From Pseudomonas fluorescens (GTDB taxonomy: Bacteria; Pseudomonadota; Gammaproteobacteria; Pseudomonadales; Pseudomonadaceae), in the NCBI RefSeq assembly GCF_902497895.1, contig NZ_CABVHQ010000042.1:1-52595 (forward strand): a stretch of 52,595 nt of DNA, in the 5' to 3' direction. The translations under genes were made by a program, and so were the position numbers. Below are positions 15,897 through 24,264 of this stretch, piece after piece. The stretch's first letter is position 1. Each line of letters starts with the position of its first letter. Under the pieces are notes generated by a model that did no database searches, was not told where the DNA came from, and was given only the letters and a program-made list of their open reading frames with translations.

Positions 15897-17072
15897 ATGG
15901 ACAAGAAATCACTACCTGATTGGGATCCGAGGTCTGAGGCCGTATTAAAGGATCAGACGGCAGCCTACGACGACATGCGCCACCGTTGCCCGGTCGCGTA
16001 CAGTCAATATGGTTATACGTCATTATTCAGGCATGAGGATGTGATGCGGGTTCTGAAGGATCATGCAACGTTCAGTAATGCCGTCTCGCGTTTTCCCTCC
16101 GTCCCCAATGGCATGGATCCGCCCGAACATACGGCGTACCGGCGCCTCATCGAGCCTTATTTCAGCCCGCAGTATATGGATGCCTTTGCCCCGGCGTGCC
16201 GTGAGATCGCTGTGCGTCTGGTGCAAGCGTTACCGGATGAAGGCCCTTCAGAGCTGATAGGGGAATTTGCCCAGATCTTTGCGTTGCAGATCCAGTGTGC
16301 GTGGCTGGGCTGGCCGGCCGATCTGCATGAACCGCTGCGCCTGTGGACGCTGAAGAATCACGCGGCCACGCTGGCCAGAGACGACGCGGCCCTGAGTGCC
16401 GTGGCCCTCGAGTTTGACGGTTACATCAAGGATCTGCTGGACGTGCGCCGTACCGCCGGCGCTGCTGCGCCAGACGATATCACGACCATCCTGCTCCGCG
16501 ATCAATCCTTGGGCAGGCCTCTGACAGACGACGAGATCGTCAGCATTTTACGTAACTGGACGGTCGGCGAACTCGGAACCATTTCCGCCTCGATCGGCAT
16601 TCTCGCGCATTATCTGGCCGCCAACGCCGAGTGCCAGCAGCAATTGCGCGACCAACCCTCGCTGATACCTGCCGCCATCGATGAAATATTGCGTATTCAC
16701 GCACCGCTGATCATGAACCGTCGGGTTACTACGCAACAGGTCACGCTGGGCGGGCGCACGCTGGAGAAGGGTTCGCGTATCGCCCTCAACTGGGCGTCCG
16801 CCAATCGGGACGAAGCGGTCTTTGGAGATCCCGATGAATTGCGCCTCGATCGCGATCCCGAGCTGAACCTGCTCTATGGTGCCGGCATTCATGTCTGCCC
16901 CGGTGCGCCGCTTGCCAGGCTGGAGCTGCGGATCGTGATGGAAGAACTGCTTGGCCGCACCCGCCGGATTACCCTGGCGCCGGATCAGGAACCCGTGAAC
17001 GCATTTTTCCCTGCCAGTGGGTTTTCTTCTCTATTCCTGAGGATACAGAAACCTTGTTCCCAGGCTTTGTGA
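15897..17072 (+). CDS. Cytochrome P450
   Basis: 391 residues, ATG at 15897, GGAG six bases upstream. Soluble bacterial P450 monooxygenase. Seen: the MDPPEHTAYRRL segment (~74-85, helix C region), ExxR as EILR (263-266), and haem-binding loop YGAGIHVCPGAPLAR with thiolate Cys334. The I-helix reads VGELGTIS, so the usual acid before the conserved Thr is Gly. Substrate cannot be told. No ferredoxin or reductase gene is adjacent, so redox partners must come from elsewhere. It is transcribed alone. Confidence 0.93.
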   Translation: MDKKSLPDWDPRSEAVLKDQTAAYDDMRHRCPVAYSQYGYTSLFRHEDVMRVLKDHATFSNAVSRFPSVPNGMDPPEHTAYRRLIEPYFSPQYMDAFAPACREIAVRLVQALPDEGPSELIGEFAQIFALQIQCAWLGWPADLHEPLRLWTLKNHAATLARDDAALSAVALEFDGYIKDLLDVRRTAGAAAPDDITTILLRDQSLGRPLTDDEIVSILRNWTVGELGTISASIGILAHYLAANAECQQQLRDQPSLIPAAIDEILRIHAPLIMNRRVTTQQVTLGGRTLEKGSRIALNWASANRDEAVFGDPDELRLDRDPELNLLYGAGIHVCPGAPLARLELRIVMEELLGRTRRITLAPDQEPVNAFFPASGFSSLFLRIQKPCSQAL

Positions 17073-17180
17073 GCCTGCCGGCCCCGAGATCCGATGATCC
17101 CGGGACTGGTCTTTCAGGCTGGACGGTTCAGGCAGCGGGACCGACGTGCGGGACGGGTAAGGCGCCCGGATCCTGAGGAG

Positions 17181-17387
17181 TCAGAGCAAGTAGCCAGTGA
17201 CCTGTGCGGGGTGGTTGTCCTTCATTCCAGCGAGGAGGTGCAGCGGCATGTACGGTTGCGCATGAGTGGGTGGAGCTTCGAAACCTTGCACCATCGGAGA
17301 ATGTCGCTCGCTGGGCTCGACCGGCGCTTCTACCAGTGCCTGAGCCATTCTCGCGTGGTTCGCTGCGATTTCATTGAGAGTTGACAC
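17181..17387 (-). CDS. Small hypothetical protein
   Basis: 68 residues from GTG at 17387, with GGGAG seven bases upstream; the longer frame to 17498 has no SD. N-terminal helix STLNEIAANHARMAQALVE, then a proline- and histidine-rich part (PMVQGFEAPPTHAQPYMPLH) and the end NHPAQVTGYLL. No known domain. The good SD and helix-like start support a real gene; function unknown. Confidence 0.5.
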   Translation of the reverse strand: MSTLNEIAANHARMAQALVEAPVEPSERHSPMVQGFEAPPTHAQPYMPLHLLAGMKDNHPAQVTGYLL

Positions 17388-17602
17388 GTTACATCTCCCG
17401 GTGACTGACCAAGCGCTTCGCTGGAGTCCTTGAATTAATTTAATTGCCGCCGCGTCAGAATTACGTCGATCTGGGGCCGCTACAGGCGTCTTCTGCAATC
17501 TGTGAGCCAGTCAAGGTCAAGAAATCGGCACCAGCTTTCCCGATGCGACGAATGGTGGTGTGAGGTGAGGTTTCAATGCTGACGAGTACTTTTTCGAAGC
17601 AT

Positions 17603-17914
17603 TTATACCTGACCCATTTTAGCGATGGGGTGATAGCTGGAAAACTCAAGGTCAGAGAATGATCGAAACCGTGCTGATCTTATTCCCCGCCTCGAGAGGA
17701 CCATCTCTTCCAGAATCTCCCGTGCAAGCCTGGCGATTGAATCGGCTCCGCTGTAATTCGACCTGACGATGCCGGTGATCGCGAAATGATCCGAGGCGGG
17801 TCCGGTCAAAATTGCTGAGAGGGTGCCGTCCGGATGAAGGCTGCACTCGACCTGGTAGCTGGGAAGCCGCGCAGCCAAGGCTGCTTCTATTTCGACTTTA
17901 TTGAGTGTGTCCAT
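17603..17914 (-). CDS. Small protein, possibly DUF1652-like
   Basis: 103 residues from ATG at 17914 (MDTLNKVEIEAALAARLP), AGGA upstream. Alpha-beta pattern: helix ~6-16, strands YQVECSLHPDGTLSAIL (~19-35) and FAITGIVRS (~44-52), then helix SIARLAREILEEM. This resembles the small DUF1652 proteins common in Pseudomonas, but I am not certain. A frame in front (to 17989) has no start signal. The C-terminal segment after LSRRG looks less conserved. Confidence 0.5.
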   Translation of the reverse strand: MDTLNKVEIEAALAARLPSYQVECSLHPDGTLSAILTGPASDHFAITGIVRSNYSGADSIARLAREILEEMVLSRRGIRSARFRSFSDLEFSSYHPIAKMGQV

Positions 17915-18310
17915 TTGCAGGAGGGTCCTGGGGAGGGAAACAGCTCTCGATCCTTGGCCGTGTACTACCGGTATAAATGATGGCGTCATGCCCTCAAGCT
18001 TGACAAATTCATGACTGCTGAAACTTCAGTTACTCGTTCGTGACAAGGTATAGCTGAGGTGAAAAGCCGTCGCTTTGAACAAACTCGCTCCTGACCCTCA
18101 CGGCATATGGCATTAGATAAGTTTGGACCAGGTTGTACCGTTTTGCCGTGGGGGAGCTGATGGGTACTGATGGGTGGTGTTTTTTTTAACTGCTCACATT
18201 GCCTGATTCATCTCCTCCCTGGATCGTTGCGGGAGGCTCGATAAGCCCAGCCCCCTGGTTCCGCAGATTGCCCACGGCCACATCGATCCCAAGTGGTTTC
18301 AAGCATTTGG
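17915..18310. other. Intergenic region without recognised features
   Basis: 396 bases between two genes of the same strand. I see no SD-led ORF, no strong hairpin with a T-run (an eight-T run at 18180-18187 has no stem before it), and no known operator. Confidence 0.4.
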
Positions 18311-18550
18311 CTAGTTACCGTCGGCCACCTTCCGTTCTATCTCAGCTATTTTTCGACTGAGCTCCTCAGCCTCCTGCTCCTTGGTTCGAGGTGAAGAGGG
18401 GGTAATGGTTAGATCCACGTCTTTGGCATCACTGTCGCTGTCCTCAAGATCTCTTTCCACCACATTGACGGGTTTGCCAGTCGTATCGGTGGGCGGGGCG
18501 TTTGACGTTGTTGCTGAGTCGACGTCGTTAACATTGTCATCGTTGTTCAT
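18311..18550 (-). CDS. Small acidic hypothetical protein
   Basis: 79 residues from ATG at 18550 with GGAGG eight bases upstream. Very acidic and disordered N-terminal half (MNNDDNVNDVDSATTSN..., rich in D, N, T and P), followed by a short coiled-coil helix, EQEAEELSRKIAEIERKV. No known domain. The perfect SD argues for expression. Function unknown. Confidence 0.6.
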   Translation of the reverse strand: MNNDDNVNDVDSATTSNAPPTDTTGKPVNVVERDLEDSDSDAKDVDLTITPSSPRTKEQEAEELSRKIAEIERKVADGN

Positions 18551-18719
18551 ATCGCTGACCTCCATTGGCCTACACATTGGATACCGCGGTAAGGCTTGAG
18601 TTCGATTCTCTGGCCCAACCGAAACGCCCAAAAAAGTAAAACCAGGCTAACCCAAAGCTGAATTTTCTTTTTCCCCCTCCCCACTGCCTCGATGGCATGT
18701 CGCAAACGCTCCCTGGAGG

Positions 18720-19664
18720 GTGGTGGCGGGCGGGGCGCCTCTGTTGCCGTCCGTTTCGATGGCCGAACGACGAGATATTTTCGTTCGCGATCATGACTGG
18801 ATTCGAACCGCGTTGATGTTCGAACACAGGGGGCACGACATCATGTCTGGCGTCATCATCTATCCATCCTCGCGGGATGATTGTGACTTTGGTGCATTGT
18901 TTATTGAGGTCAGTGGCTGTCTGCCGATGTGTGGGGCGGGCACGATCGGGTTGTCGACCGTGGTCATCGAAGAAGGCCTGGTTACGCCTCGAGAACCCGG
19001 CAAACTGGCGATCGAAACGCCGGCCGGCCGCGTGGATGTCGACTACACCATGAACGGCGAGTTTGTTGACTCTATTCGTCTGTTCAACGTGGCCAGTTAT
19101 CTGCACAGTGCCGATGTGGTAGTGGACGTGCCTGGCGTCGGCGAGCTCATCGTGGACATTGCTTATGGTGGCAATTTCTATGCGGTGGTCGAGCCGCAGG
19201 AGAACTGGGCCGGCTTGCAAGGGCTGACGACAGCAGACATCGTTGATCTGAGCCAGAAACTGCGCTCGGCCCTGGCAGAGGTGTGTGATCCCGTGCATCC
19301 CGAGAACAGCAGGATCAGCGGCGTCCACCATGTCATCTGGTGCGACGACACACACAGCACGGCAGCCGATGGACGCGGTGCAGTGTTCTACGGCGACAAG
19401 GCGATTGATCGGTCCCCGGGTGGCACCGGTACCTCGGCGCGGATGGCCCAACTGTTTGCCAAGGGACGGTTGAAGGTGGGCGATACGTTCCGCAATGAAA
19501 GCCTGATCGGGACGATCTTCGAAGGAAAAGTCGAAGCCTCGGTAAAAGTCGGAACCTTTGACGGCATCAGGCCAAGTATCGGTGGCTGGGCGCAGATCAC
19601 CGGACACAACACCATTTTTGTCGATGATAAGGATCCGCTTCGTCACGGCTTTCAGCTTGCCTGA
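18720..19664 (+). pseudogene. Proline racemase / hydroxyproline epimerase family, probably inactive
   Basis: 314 codons open from GTG at 18720. The body clearly matches the PF05544 family: MAERRDIFVRDHDWIR, LPMCGAGTIG with catalytic Cys71, VDIAYGGNFYAVVEPQENW, HHVIWCDD and IGGWAQITGHNTIF. Two defects: the second catalytic cysteine (normally SPCGTGTSA) is Gly, codon GGT at 19419, one base from TGT; and the N-terminus lacks the DSHTxGEPTR region. Upstream in the same frame the DNA reads RWHV...PWRVV with no start codon, as if that part was deleted. Such an enzyme should not catalyse two-base epimerisation. It may be a pseudogene or, less likely, a changed-function relative. The GlxA regulator follows. 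Confidence 0.7.
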
Positions 19665-19854
19665 TCAGTCGCATAATGGCGTTAGGGTGTTTGGAACTTC
19701 TGCGGTTAGCATTACGCTTTATCAACGCACCTGACGACAGGTCCGTTAACGTAACCGAGTGGATCGAACATTGATCGAACGACGCCAATTCAGCGGAGGC
19801 ATGAAGGGGAAAAACCTCCGCTATCTGAATGAAAACCCTGGTGAGCCTGCTCAA

Positions 19855-20784
19855 ATGACCCGGACCGGCTTTTTGCTGCTCGAGCATTTCTCGCTGCCTG
19901 CGTTCACCCAGGCACTGGATACGATTGTCACCGCGAATCTTCTACGACCCGGGTTGTTCTCTTCCCGAACGTTTGGCCTGAATGACAGGGAAGTCGTCAG
20001 CGATCTGGGCCTGGTCATTCGGCCAGACGCACGTATCGATTCTTCAGTGATTCAAGCGCTGGATTTGCTGGTCATTTGTGGTGGTTACAGGACAGAACTG
20101 AAGGCTAATGATGAGTTCATCCACCTGCTGAGGACTGCGTCAGGCCTGGGTGTCAGTCTGGCCGGGTTGTGGAATGGCGCATGGTTCCTGGGGAGGGCAG
20201 GCTTGCTTGACGGATATCGTTGCGCCATTCACCCCGAGCATCGCCCCGCGCTCGCGGAAATCGCCAAGGCGACGCAGGTCAGCAGTGAGCCCTATGTCAT
20301 TGATCGAGACCGGCTCACTGCTTCCAGTCCCTCGGGGGCCTTCCATATGGCACTGGACTGGATCAAAGGCGTGCACGATAAAGCCCTCGTCGAGGGTATC
20401 GAGGACATCCTGGCTTTCGAGGAGTCTCGTTATCGGCGTATCAAACCGGCTGAAAATATCTGTGTGAGCGCACCCTTGCGCGAGGTGGTGAAGCTGATGG
20501 ATGCCAACCTCGAAGAGCCTTTGGAGTTGGAGCAGTTGGCCGTCTACGCTGGCCGTTCACGTCGACAACTCGAACGTTTGTTCAAGGAACAGCTCGGGAC
20601 AACGCCGCAACGGTATTACCTGGAGCTGCGTATCACCGAGGCACGGCGACTCCTCCAACACACAGAGCTATCCCAGGTCGACGTGCTGGTTGCCTGTGGT
20701 TTTGTTTCGCCCAGTCATTTCAGCAAGTGCTATAGCTCGTACTTCGGATACCGACCCTCCAAGGAAACGCGACTCGTCAAATAA
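19855..20784 (+). CDS. GlxA-family transcriptional regulator (DJ-1/PfpI + AraC HTH)
   Basis: About 309 residues from ATG at 19855 (MTRTGFLLLEHF), with GGTGAG nine bases before; in-frame starts at 19759 and 19801 would add an unconserved leader. The N-terminal ~190 residues form a class-I amidotransferase-like domain (DLLVICGGYRTE, LAGLWNGAWFLGRAGLLDG), where the usual Cys nucleophile site reads Trp-Asn, as expected for a ligand sensor. The C-terminal ~100 residues hold two AraC helix-turn-helix motifs (EQLAVYAGRSRRQLERLF and VACGFVSPSHFSKCY). Regulators of this group control carnitine, arginine or hydroxyproline catabolism, so pairing with the epimerase-like gene is plausible. The ligand is unknown. 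Confidence 0.9.
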   Translation: MTRTGFLLLEHFSLPAFTQALDTIVTANLLRPGLFSSRTFGLNDREVVSDLGLVIRPDARIDSSVIQALDLLVICGGYRTELKANDEFIHLLRTASGLGVSLAGLWNGAWFLGRAGLLDGYRCAIHPEHRPALAEIAKATQVSSEPYVIDRDRLTASSPSGAFHMALDWIKGVHDKALVEGIEDILAFEESRYRRIKPAENICVSAPLREVVKLMDANLEEPLELEQLAVYAGRSRRQLERLFKEQLGTTPQRYYLELRITEARRLLQHTELSQVDVLVACGFVSPSHFSKCYSSYFGYRPSKETRLVK

Positions 20785-20872
20785 AAACTATTGCCGATCG
20801 AGGCTTGGCTGCCATCACACTGAAACAGTTCTATGATCAGATAAAAATAATATAGATAGGTAGGAGAGGGTG

Positions 20873-21109
20873 ATGCCACTCATTTCAAAGCTGGCGATGC
20901 AGATGATCTTTTTGTTTGTACTGGCATGCGCAGTCGCCGTGGCTTCCAACTGGAAGCATAAAATGATGAGCTCGACAGAAGTTGACTGGACAGGCGCAGT
21001 ACGTGCGAACTCCAGTACACCCAATCTGACAGCGGCCGCTGGCGAGCCAGGTAGCCATACCCAAACCCAGAGCTCCGACATCGATCCGGTAGCGCGGATT
21101 GCCGAATAA
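20873..21109 (+). CDS. Small membrane-anchored or secreted protein
   Basis: 78 residues from ATG at 20873, preceded by AGGAGAGGG. A hydrophobic segment, LAMQMIFLFVLACAVAVAS (~7-25), is followed by a polar, serine/threonine-rich tail without structure motifs (TEVDWTGAVRANSSTPNLT and on). It could be a single-pass membrane protein or be cleaved. Unknown family; lies just before the prophage remnant. Confidence 0.5.
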   Translation: MPLISKLAMQMIFLFVLACAVAVASNWKHKMMSSTEVDWTGAVRANSSTPNLTAAAGEPGSHTQTQSSDIDPVARIAE

Positions 21110-21140
21110 CAAAACAGATCCAGCCCGATGGACTCAAGTC

Positions 21141-21287
21141 TCAGACGGGTGGAAATTCGCGGGCGCGCCCGATCTTCTGGATGACGTGCAGGAAATCGTC
21201 ATGCACGTCCTTGAATAGCATCGACGCAATGTCTTCTCGGCGCTGGCCCGTCAGTGCCGCCAGCATCCTCACGCTGCGCCCAAGCGA
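21141..21287 (-). pseudogene. Tyrosine recombinase (phage integrase) fragment
   Basis: A short open stretch on the minus strand reads RMLAALTGQRREDIASMLF followed by KDVHDDFLHVIQKIGRAREFPPV and a stop. This matches the catalytic-domain segment of phage integrases, where the Arg of LTGQRREDI is an active-site residue. The frame is closed by a stop at 21288-21290 upstream, and the rest of the ~350-residue enzyme is missing. It marks the left edge of the degraded prophage. Confidence 0.7.
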
Positions 21288-21338
21288 TCAGGGCAGGGGC
21301 GGCAGAAAACCCAAACAAAACTGCGCGAGCCAACCTAG

Positions 21339-21355
21339 GCCTTTTACAAAAAGGC
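21339..21355. terminator. Hairpin, possible terminator
   Basis: GCCTTTT-aca-AAAAGGC is a perfect 7-bp stem. It lies downstream of rtcB (minus strand) and may terminate it, the T-rich arm serving either strand. Confidence 0.4.
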
Positions 21356-21438
21356 ATGGCTAGTTTATGTGGGCATGGGGCGTCCTATGCCGGGTCATGC
21401 CCGGGCGGTGGAGTGATGAAGCGGGATTAAGGTGCCCG

Positions 21439-22659
21439 TCAGCCCTTCACGCACACGACTTGGCGCAAGGTATGAACGATCTCAATCAGATCGGCCTGAG
21501 CGGCCATCACCGCGTCGATGTTCTTGTACGCGGCCGGAGTTTCGTCGATGACGTCCTTATCCTTGCGGCATTCGATGCCCTTGGTGGCTTCGATGTGGTC
21601 CTCAACCGTGAATCGGCGGACAGCATCGCCACGGCTCATGGCCCGGCCAGCGCCGTGGGAGCATGAGCAGAAAGAGTCCTTGTTGCCCTTGCCGCGCACG
21701 ATGAACGATCGAGCGCCCATGCTGCCGGGGATGATGCCGAGGTCGCCTTCCCGCGCACGCACCGCACCTTTGCGGGTAACCATCACGTTCTCGCCGAAGT
21801 GGTTTTCACGGGCGACATAGTTGTGGTGGCAGTTCACCGCATGCTTGCCGATGGCGAACGGCTTCAAGTGCTCGCGCAGTACGCGCAGGACCGCCTCCAT
21901 CATCTGGTTCCGGTTTTCGAGGGCATATTCCTGCGCCCAGTCCAGCGCCTCGAAGTAGTCGTCGAAAAGCTCTGTACCCTCAACCAGGTAGGCCAGGTCA
22001 TTGTCTGGCAGGTTGATGAAGTGGCGACGCATATCCTCTTTGGCCTTCTCGATGAAGTACCGGCCGATGATGTTGCCAGGCCCGCGACTCCCCGAGTGCA
22101 GCATTACCCAGACGGTGTCACGTTCGTCGAGGCAGACCTCGATAAAGTGGTTGCCCCCGCCCAGGGTGCCCATCTGGGAAATCGGGCTCTTGTGGTCGAT
22201 CTTTGGGTGCTTGGCGACCATCTCTGCATGGCGCTCGCCAAGGCTGCGGTAGCGGGTGATCGCCGAGTTTGGCGCGACGTGCCAGCCGCCCTTGATAGCC
22301 CAACCCGGGGTGGTGACGAAACCGTGCGGGACTGCTCGCTCAATGCTGGTTCTGATCGCCAGCAGCGAATCAGGCAGGTCTGATGCCGTCAAGGTGGTTT
22401 CAATCGCCATCATGCCGCAGCCAATGTCCACGCCCACGGCGGCCGGGATGATGGCTGCCTTGGTCGCGATGACGCTTCCGATGGTGGCGCCCATGCCCCA
22501 GTGAACATCCGGCATGACCGCGATGTGAGAGTGGATGAAGGGCAGGCCCGACAGGTTGCGCAGTTGCTGCTTCGCCGAGTCCTCGACTGGAACGCCGCGA
22601 GTCCAGGCCTTGATCGGCTTGCCATTGCTTTCGATGAGTTCAAAACTACGTGTGGTCAC
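21439..22659 (-). CDS. rtcB: RtcB-type RNA ligase
   Basis: 406 residues from GTG at 22659, AAGGA six bases upstream; the frame 18 bases longer has no SD. RtcB joins RNA 2',3'-cyclic phosphate (or 3'-phosphate) and 5'-OH ends using GTP and Mn2+, for RNA repair. All key motifs are seen: VGVDIGCGM with metal Cys81, GGGNHFIEV with metal His171, the HHNY histidines and SHGAGRAMSR, whose His335 takes GMP. Full length. No rtcA or rtcR neighbour; instead it sits between an integrase scrap and phage tail genes, so it may have come with the prophage, although an independent host copy is possible. Confidence 0.93.
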   Translation of the reverse strand: MTTRSFELIESNGKPIKAWTRGVPVEDSAKQQLRNLSGLPFIHSHIAVMPDVHWGMGATIGSVIATKAAIIPAAVGVDIGCGMMAIETTLTASDLPDSLLAIRTSIERAVPHGFVTTPGWAIKGGWHVAPNSAITRYRSLGERHAEMVAKHPKIDHKSPISQMGTLGGGNHFIEVCLDERDTVWVMLHSGSRGPGNIIGRYFIEKAKEDMRRHFINLPDNDLAYLVEGTELFDDYFEALDWAQEYALENRNQMMEAVLRVLREHLKPFAIGKHAVNCHHNYVARENHFGENVMVTRKGAVRAREGDLGIIPGSMGARSFIVRGKGNKDSFCSCSHGAGRAMSRGDAVRRFTVEDHIEATKGIECRKDKDVIDETPAAYKNIDAVMAAQADLIEIVHTLRQVVCVKG

Positions 22660-22773
22660 GGTAGATCCTTCGCGCACTTGGCGACGCTCTCGATTGGGTG
22701 TGCTTGCAAGGCCCGGGCACGGCGGGCCTGTCGTGGATATATTAACTTCCTACAGAACTTCGTTCATCCGCTC

Positions 22774-22851
22774 TTATCCAGCTTCAACCCAAGGCGCAGC
22801 CAACACGCCAGTCAGGTCACAGAGGAAGATGGCAATCTTGTTTGCGTGCAT
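22774..22851 (-). pseudogene. N-terminal fragment of a phage-type DNA cytosine methyltransferase-like gene
   Basis: An ATG at 22851 with GAGGA six bases upstream opens a 25-codon frame, MHANKIAIFLCDLTGVLAAP and five more residues (...WVEAG), then a stop. This resembles the first residues of phage DNA cytosine methyltransferases (hydrophobic strand, C-D/T-x-x-G-x-x-A-x-P-W-x-x-A-G-Y). The rest is missing. Identification is from memory of that pattern and is tentative. Confidence 0.35.
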
Positions 22852-23013
22852 AACGGATCCTCGCCGGCTGGCGTGATTCGTTGAAGTGGGTATTTGTGTT
22901 CGGCCCAGCATGGAGCCGGATAGGGGAATTAGACGACAGCTGCTGACGCTATTGCCGCTAGAACACTTGAAGTATGCTTAGTCCCTTTCGTACGAACGCA
23001 GGGAAGCACTAAA

Positions 23014-23100
23014 TTGAGCAAGTACCAACCCCTAGGCAATTATTTCAAAGACCTAACAGATGATTCTGTGACGCTCACGTTCCAGCAAATAGAGGGCATT
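23014..23100 (+). pseudogene. 5' fragment of a small SKYxPLxxY-type protein
   Basis: From TTG at 23014 the frame reads SKYQPLGNYFKDLTDDSVTL then TFQQIEGILGQ, a pattern I recognise from a small domain of unknown function (I believe DUF7662) found in bacteria. After GQ the similarity ends and the sequence passes into a phage tail gene in another frame, so the gene was cut by a deletion or insertion junction near 23105. Bases 22860-23010 upstream hold nothing I can name. Confidence 0.45.
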
Positions 23101-23111
23101 CTTGGTCAGCG

Positions 23112-23258
23112 ATGCTCGATGACGACGACGCACCAACTGCTGATCCGAGCCTGGACGAGTGCAAGGGCGGACTGAAGTCCTGCAAGTTGCGCTTCGGCGA
23201 GAACAACGAACTCAACCACGGCGGATTCCCAGCCGTCTCCCTAATCGCTCGGAGTTAA
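23112..23258 (+). pseudogene. C-terminal fragment of phage minor tail protein L
   Basis: The last 48 codons of a lambda gpL-like gene: ADPSLDECKGGLKSCKLRFG followed by ENNELNHGGFPAVSLIARS and TAA. The Cys pair plus LRFGxNN...GGFP ending is characteristic of gpL, a tail-tip protein with an iron-sulfur cluster near its C-terminus. The first ~180 codons are missing. Tail gene K follows after three bases, the normal phage order. Confidence 0.75.
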
Positions 23259-23261
23259 CCC

Positions 23262-24023
23262 ATGCGCAAGTACATCTTGAACGCGATGCACGCGCACGCG
23301 GTGGCCGAGTACCCGAAAGAGGCTTGCGGGTTGCTGCTGGCGATCGGTCGTAAGCAGCAGTATTTCCCGTGCCGCAACACTGCGACCGAACCGAGCGAAG
23401 AGTTTCGGATTGATCCGGAGGACTACGCTGCAGCGGAAGACGTAGGCGAAGTAATTGGCATCTTTCATTCGCATCCGGATGCCACCAGCCGGCCGTCACC
23501 GCGGGACTTGGCCATGTGCGAGGCCACGGTATTGCCCTGGCACATTCTGAGCTGGCCCGAGGCGGACCTCTTCGCACCATCAACCCGACCGGCGACACGC
23601 CGCTGCTGAAGCGTCCGTTCGTGCATGGGGCCTGGGACTGCTGGCAGGTCTGCGCGGATTGGTACAAGCGACAATGGAGGCTGGAGTTCGAGGCCTTCAA
23701 GCGCGAAGACGTCTGGTGGGACTGACAGCGCGAGCTTGTACGAAGCCAACTACGAAGCCGCTGGTTTTGTGAAGGTCGACCAGCCGCAGCGAGGCGACAT
23801 GATCGTCATGGCTGTCGGCCGGACGGTCCATCCGAACCATGCAGGAATCTACCTCGGCGCCGACCCAGCACTGCCAGGCGAAGAGTCGGGCATGTTCGGC
23901 CCCGGGCCTTTCCTACTGCACCATTTATATGGGCGGCCATCCGAGGTGATCGTCTTCGGCGGGCCGTGGATGGAGCGCGCACGCCTGATCCTCAGGCACA
24001 AAGACTCACAACCAACCACATGA
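23262..24023 (+). pseudogene. Phage tail assembly protein K (JAMM + NlpC/P60), two frameshifts
   Basis: Starts ATG 23262 (MRKYILNAMHAHAVAEYP). The first ~100 codons form a JAB/MPN metalloprotease domain with GIFHSHPDATSRPSPRDL. Similarity then continues in the second frame from ~23570 (LRTINPTGDTPLL, GAWDCWQVCADWYKR with the NlpC/P60 Cys), and in the third frame from ~23720 (LYEANYEAAGFVKV, QRGDMIVM, HAGIYLG with its His) to 24023. gpK normally processes or assembles the tail tip and may cut peptidoglycan. Two frame changes make this a pseudogene unless the sequence has errors there; the coding content is otherwise well kept, so decay is recent. Confidence 0.85.
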
Positions 24024-24051
24024 TGCGGCAGGGCCGCAGGAGGTGACAGGC

Positions 24052-24264
24052 GTGGGAAAAATAGATAAAGGACAAGCTGTCGCAGCAAGTGCGTTGACAG
24101 CAAGGTTGTGTCCAGGAGTTCCACCAGCGACACAACTTGCGGTTCCGACTTTCTTTTGGGACGACTCCATCAAAGCTGTTCCGCTACGGCAGCCCGAGGT
24201 CCTAGATGCCTCCGAGATGCTATTTATTGGACTTTGTAGTGAACTCGAACCGGAAAATCTTTGA
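24052..24264 (+). CDS. Small ORF after gene K, unknown
   Basis: 70 residues from GTG at 24052 with AGGAGG eight bases upstream. Reads MGKIDKGQAVAASALTARL, then a proline-rich segment and FFWDDSIKAVPLRQPEVLDA. No known motif. It overlaps the convergent protease gene by 45 bases, which makes one of the two ends doubtful. The strong SD is the main support. Confidence 0.35.
   Translation: MGKIDKGQAVAASALTARLCPGVPPATQLAVPTFFWDDSIKAVPLRQPEVLDASEMLFIGLCSELEPENL

Noticed and set aside
17461..17649. 62-residue minus-strand ORF ending SGPRST
   Set aside because: Only a TTG start without SD, and it overlaps the end of a better supported gene.
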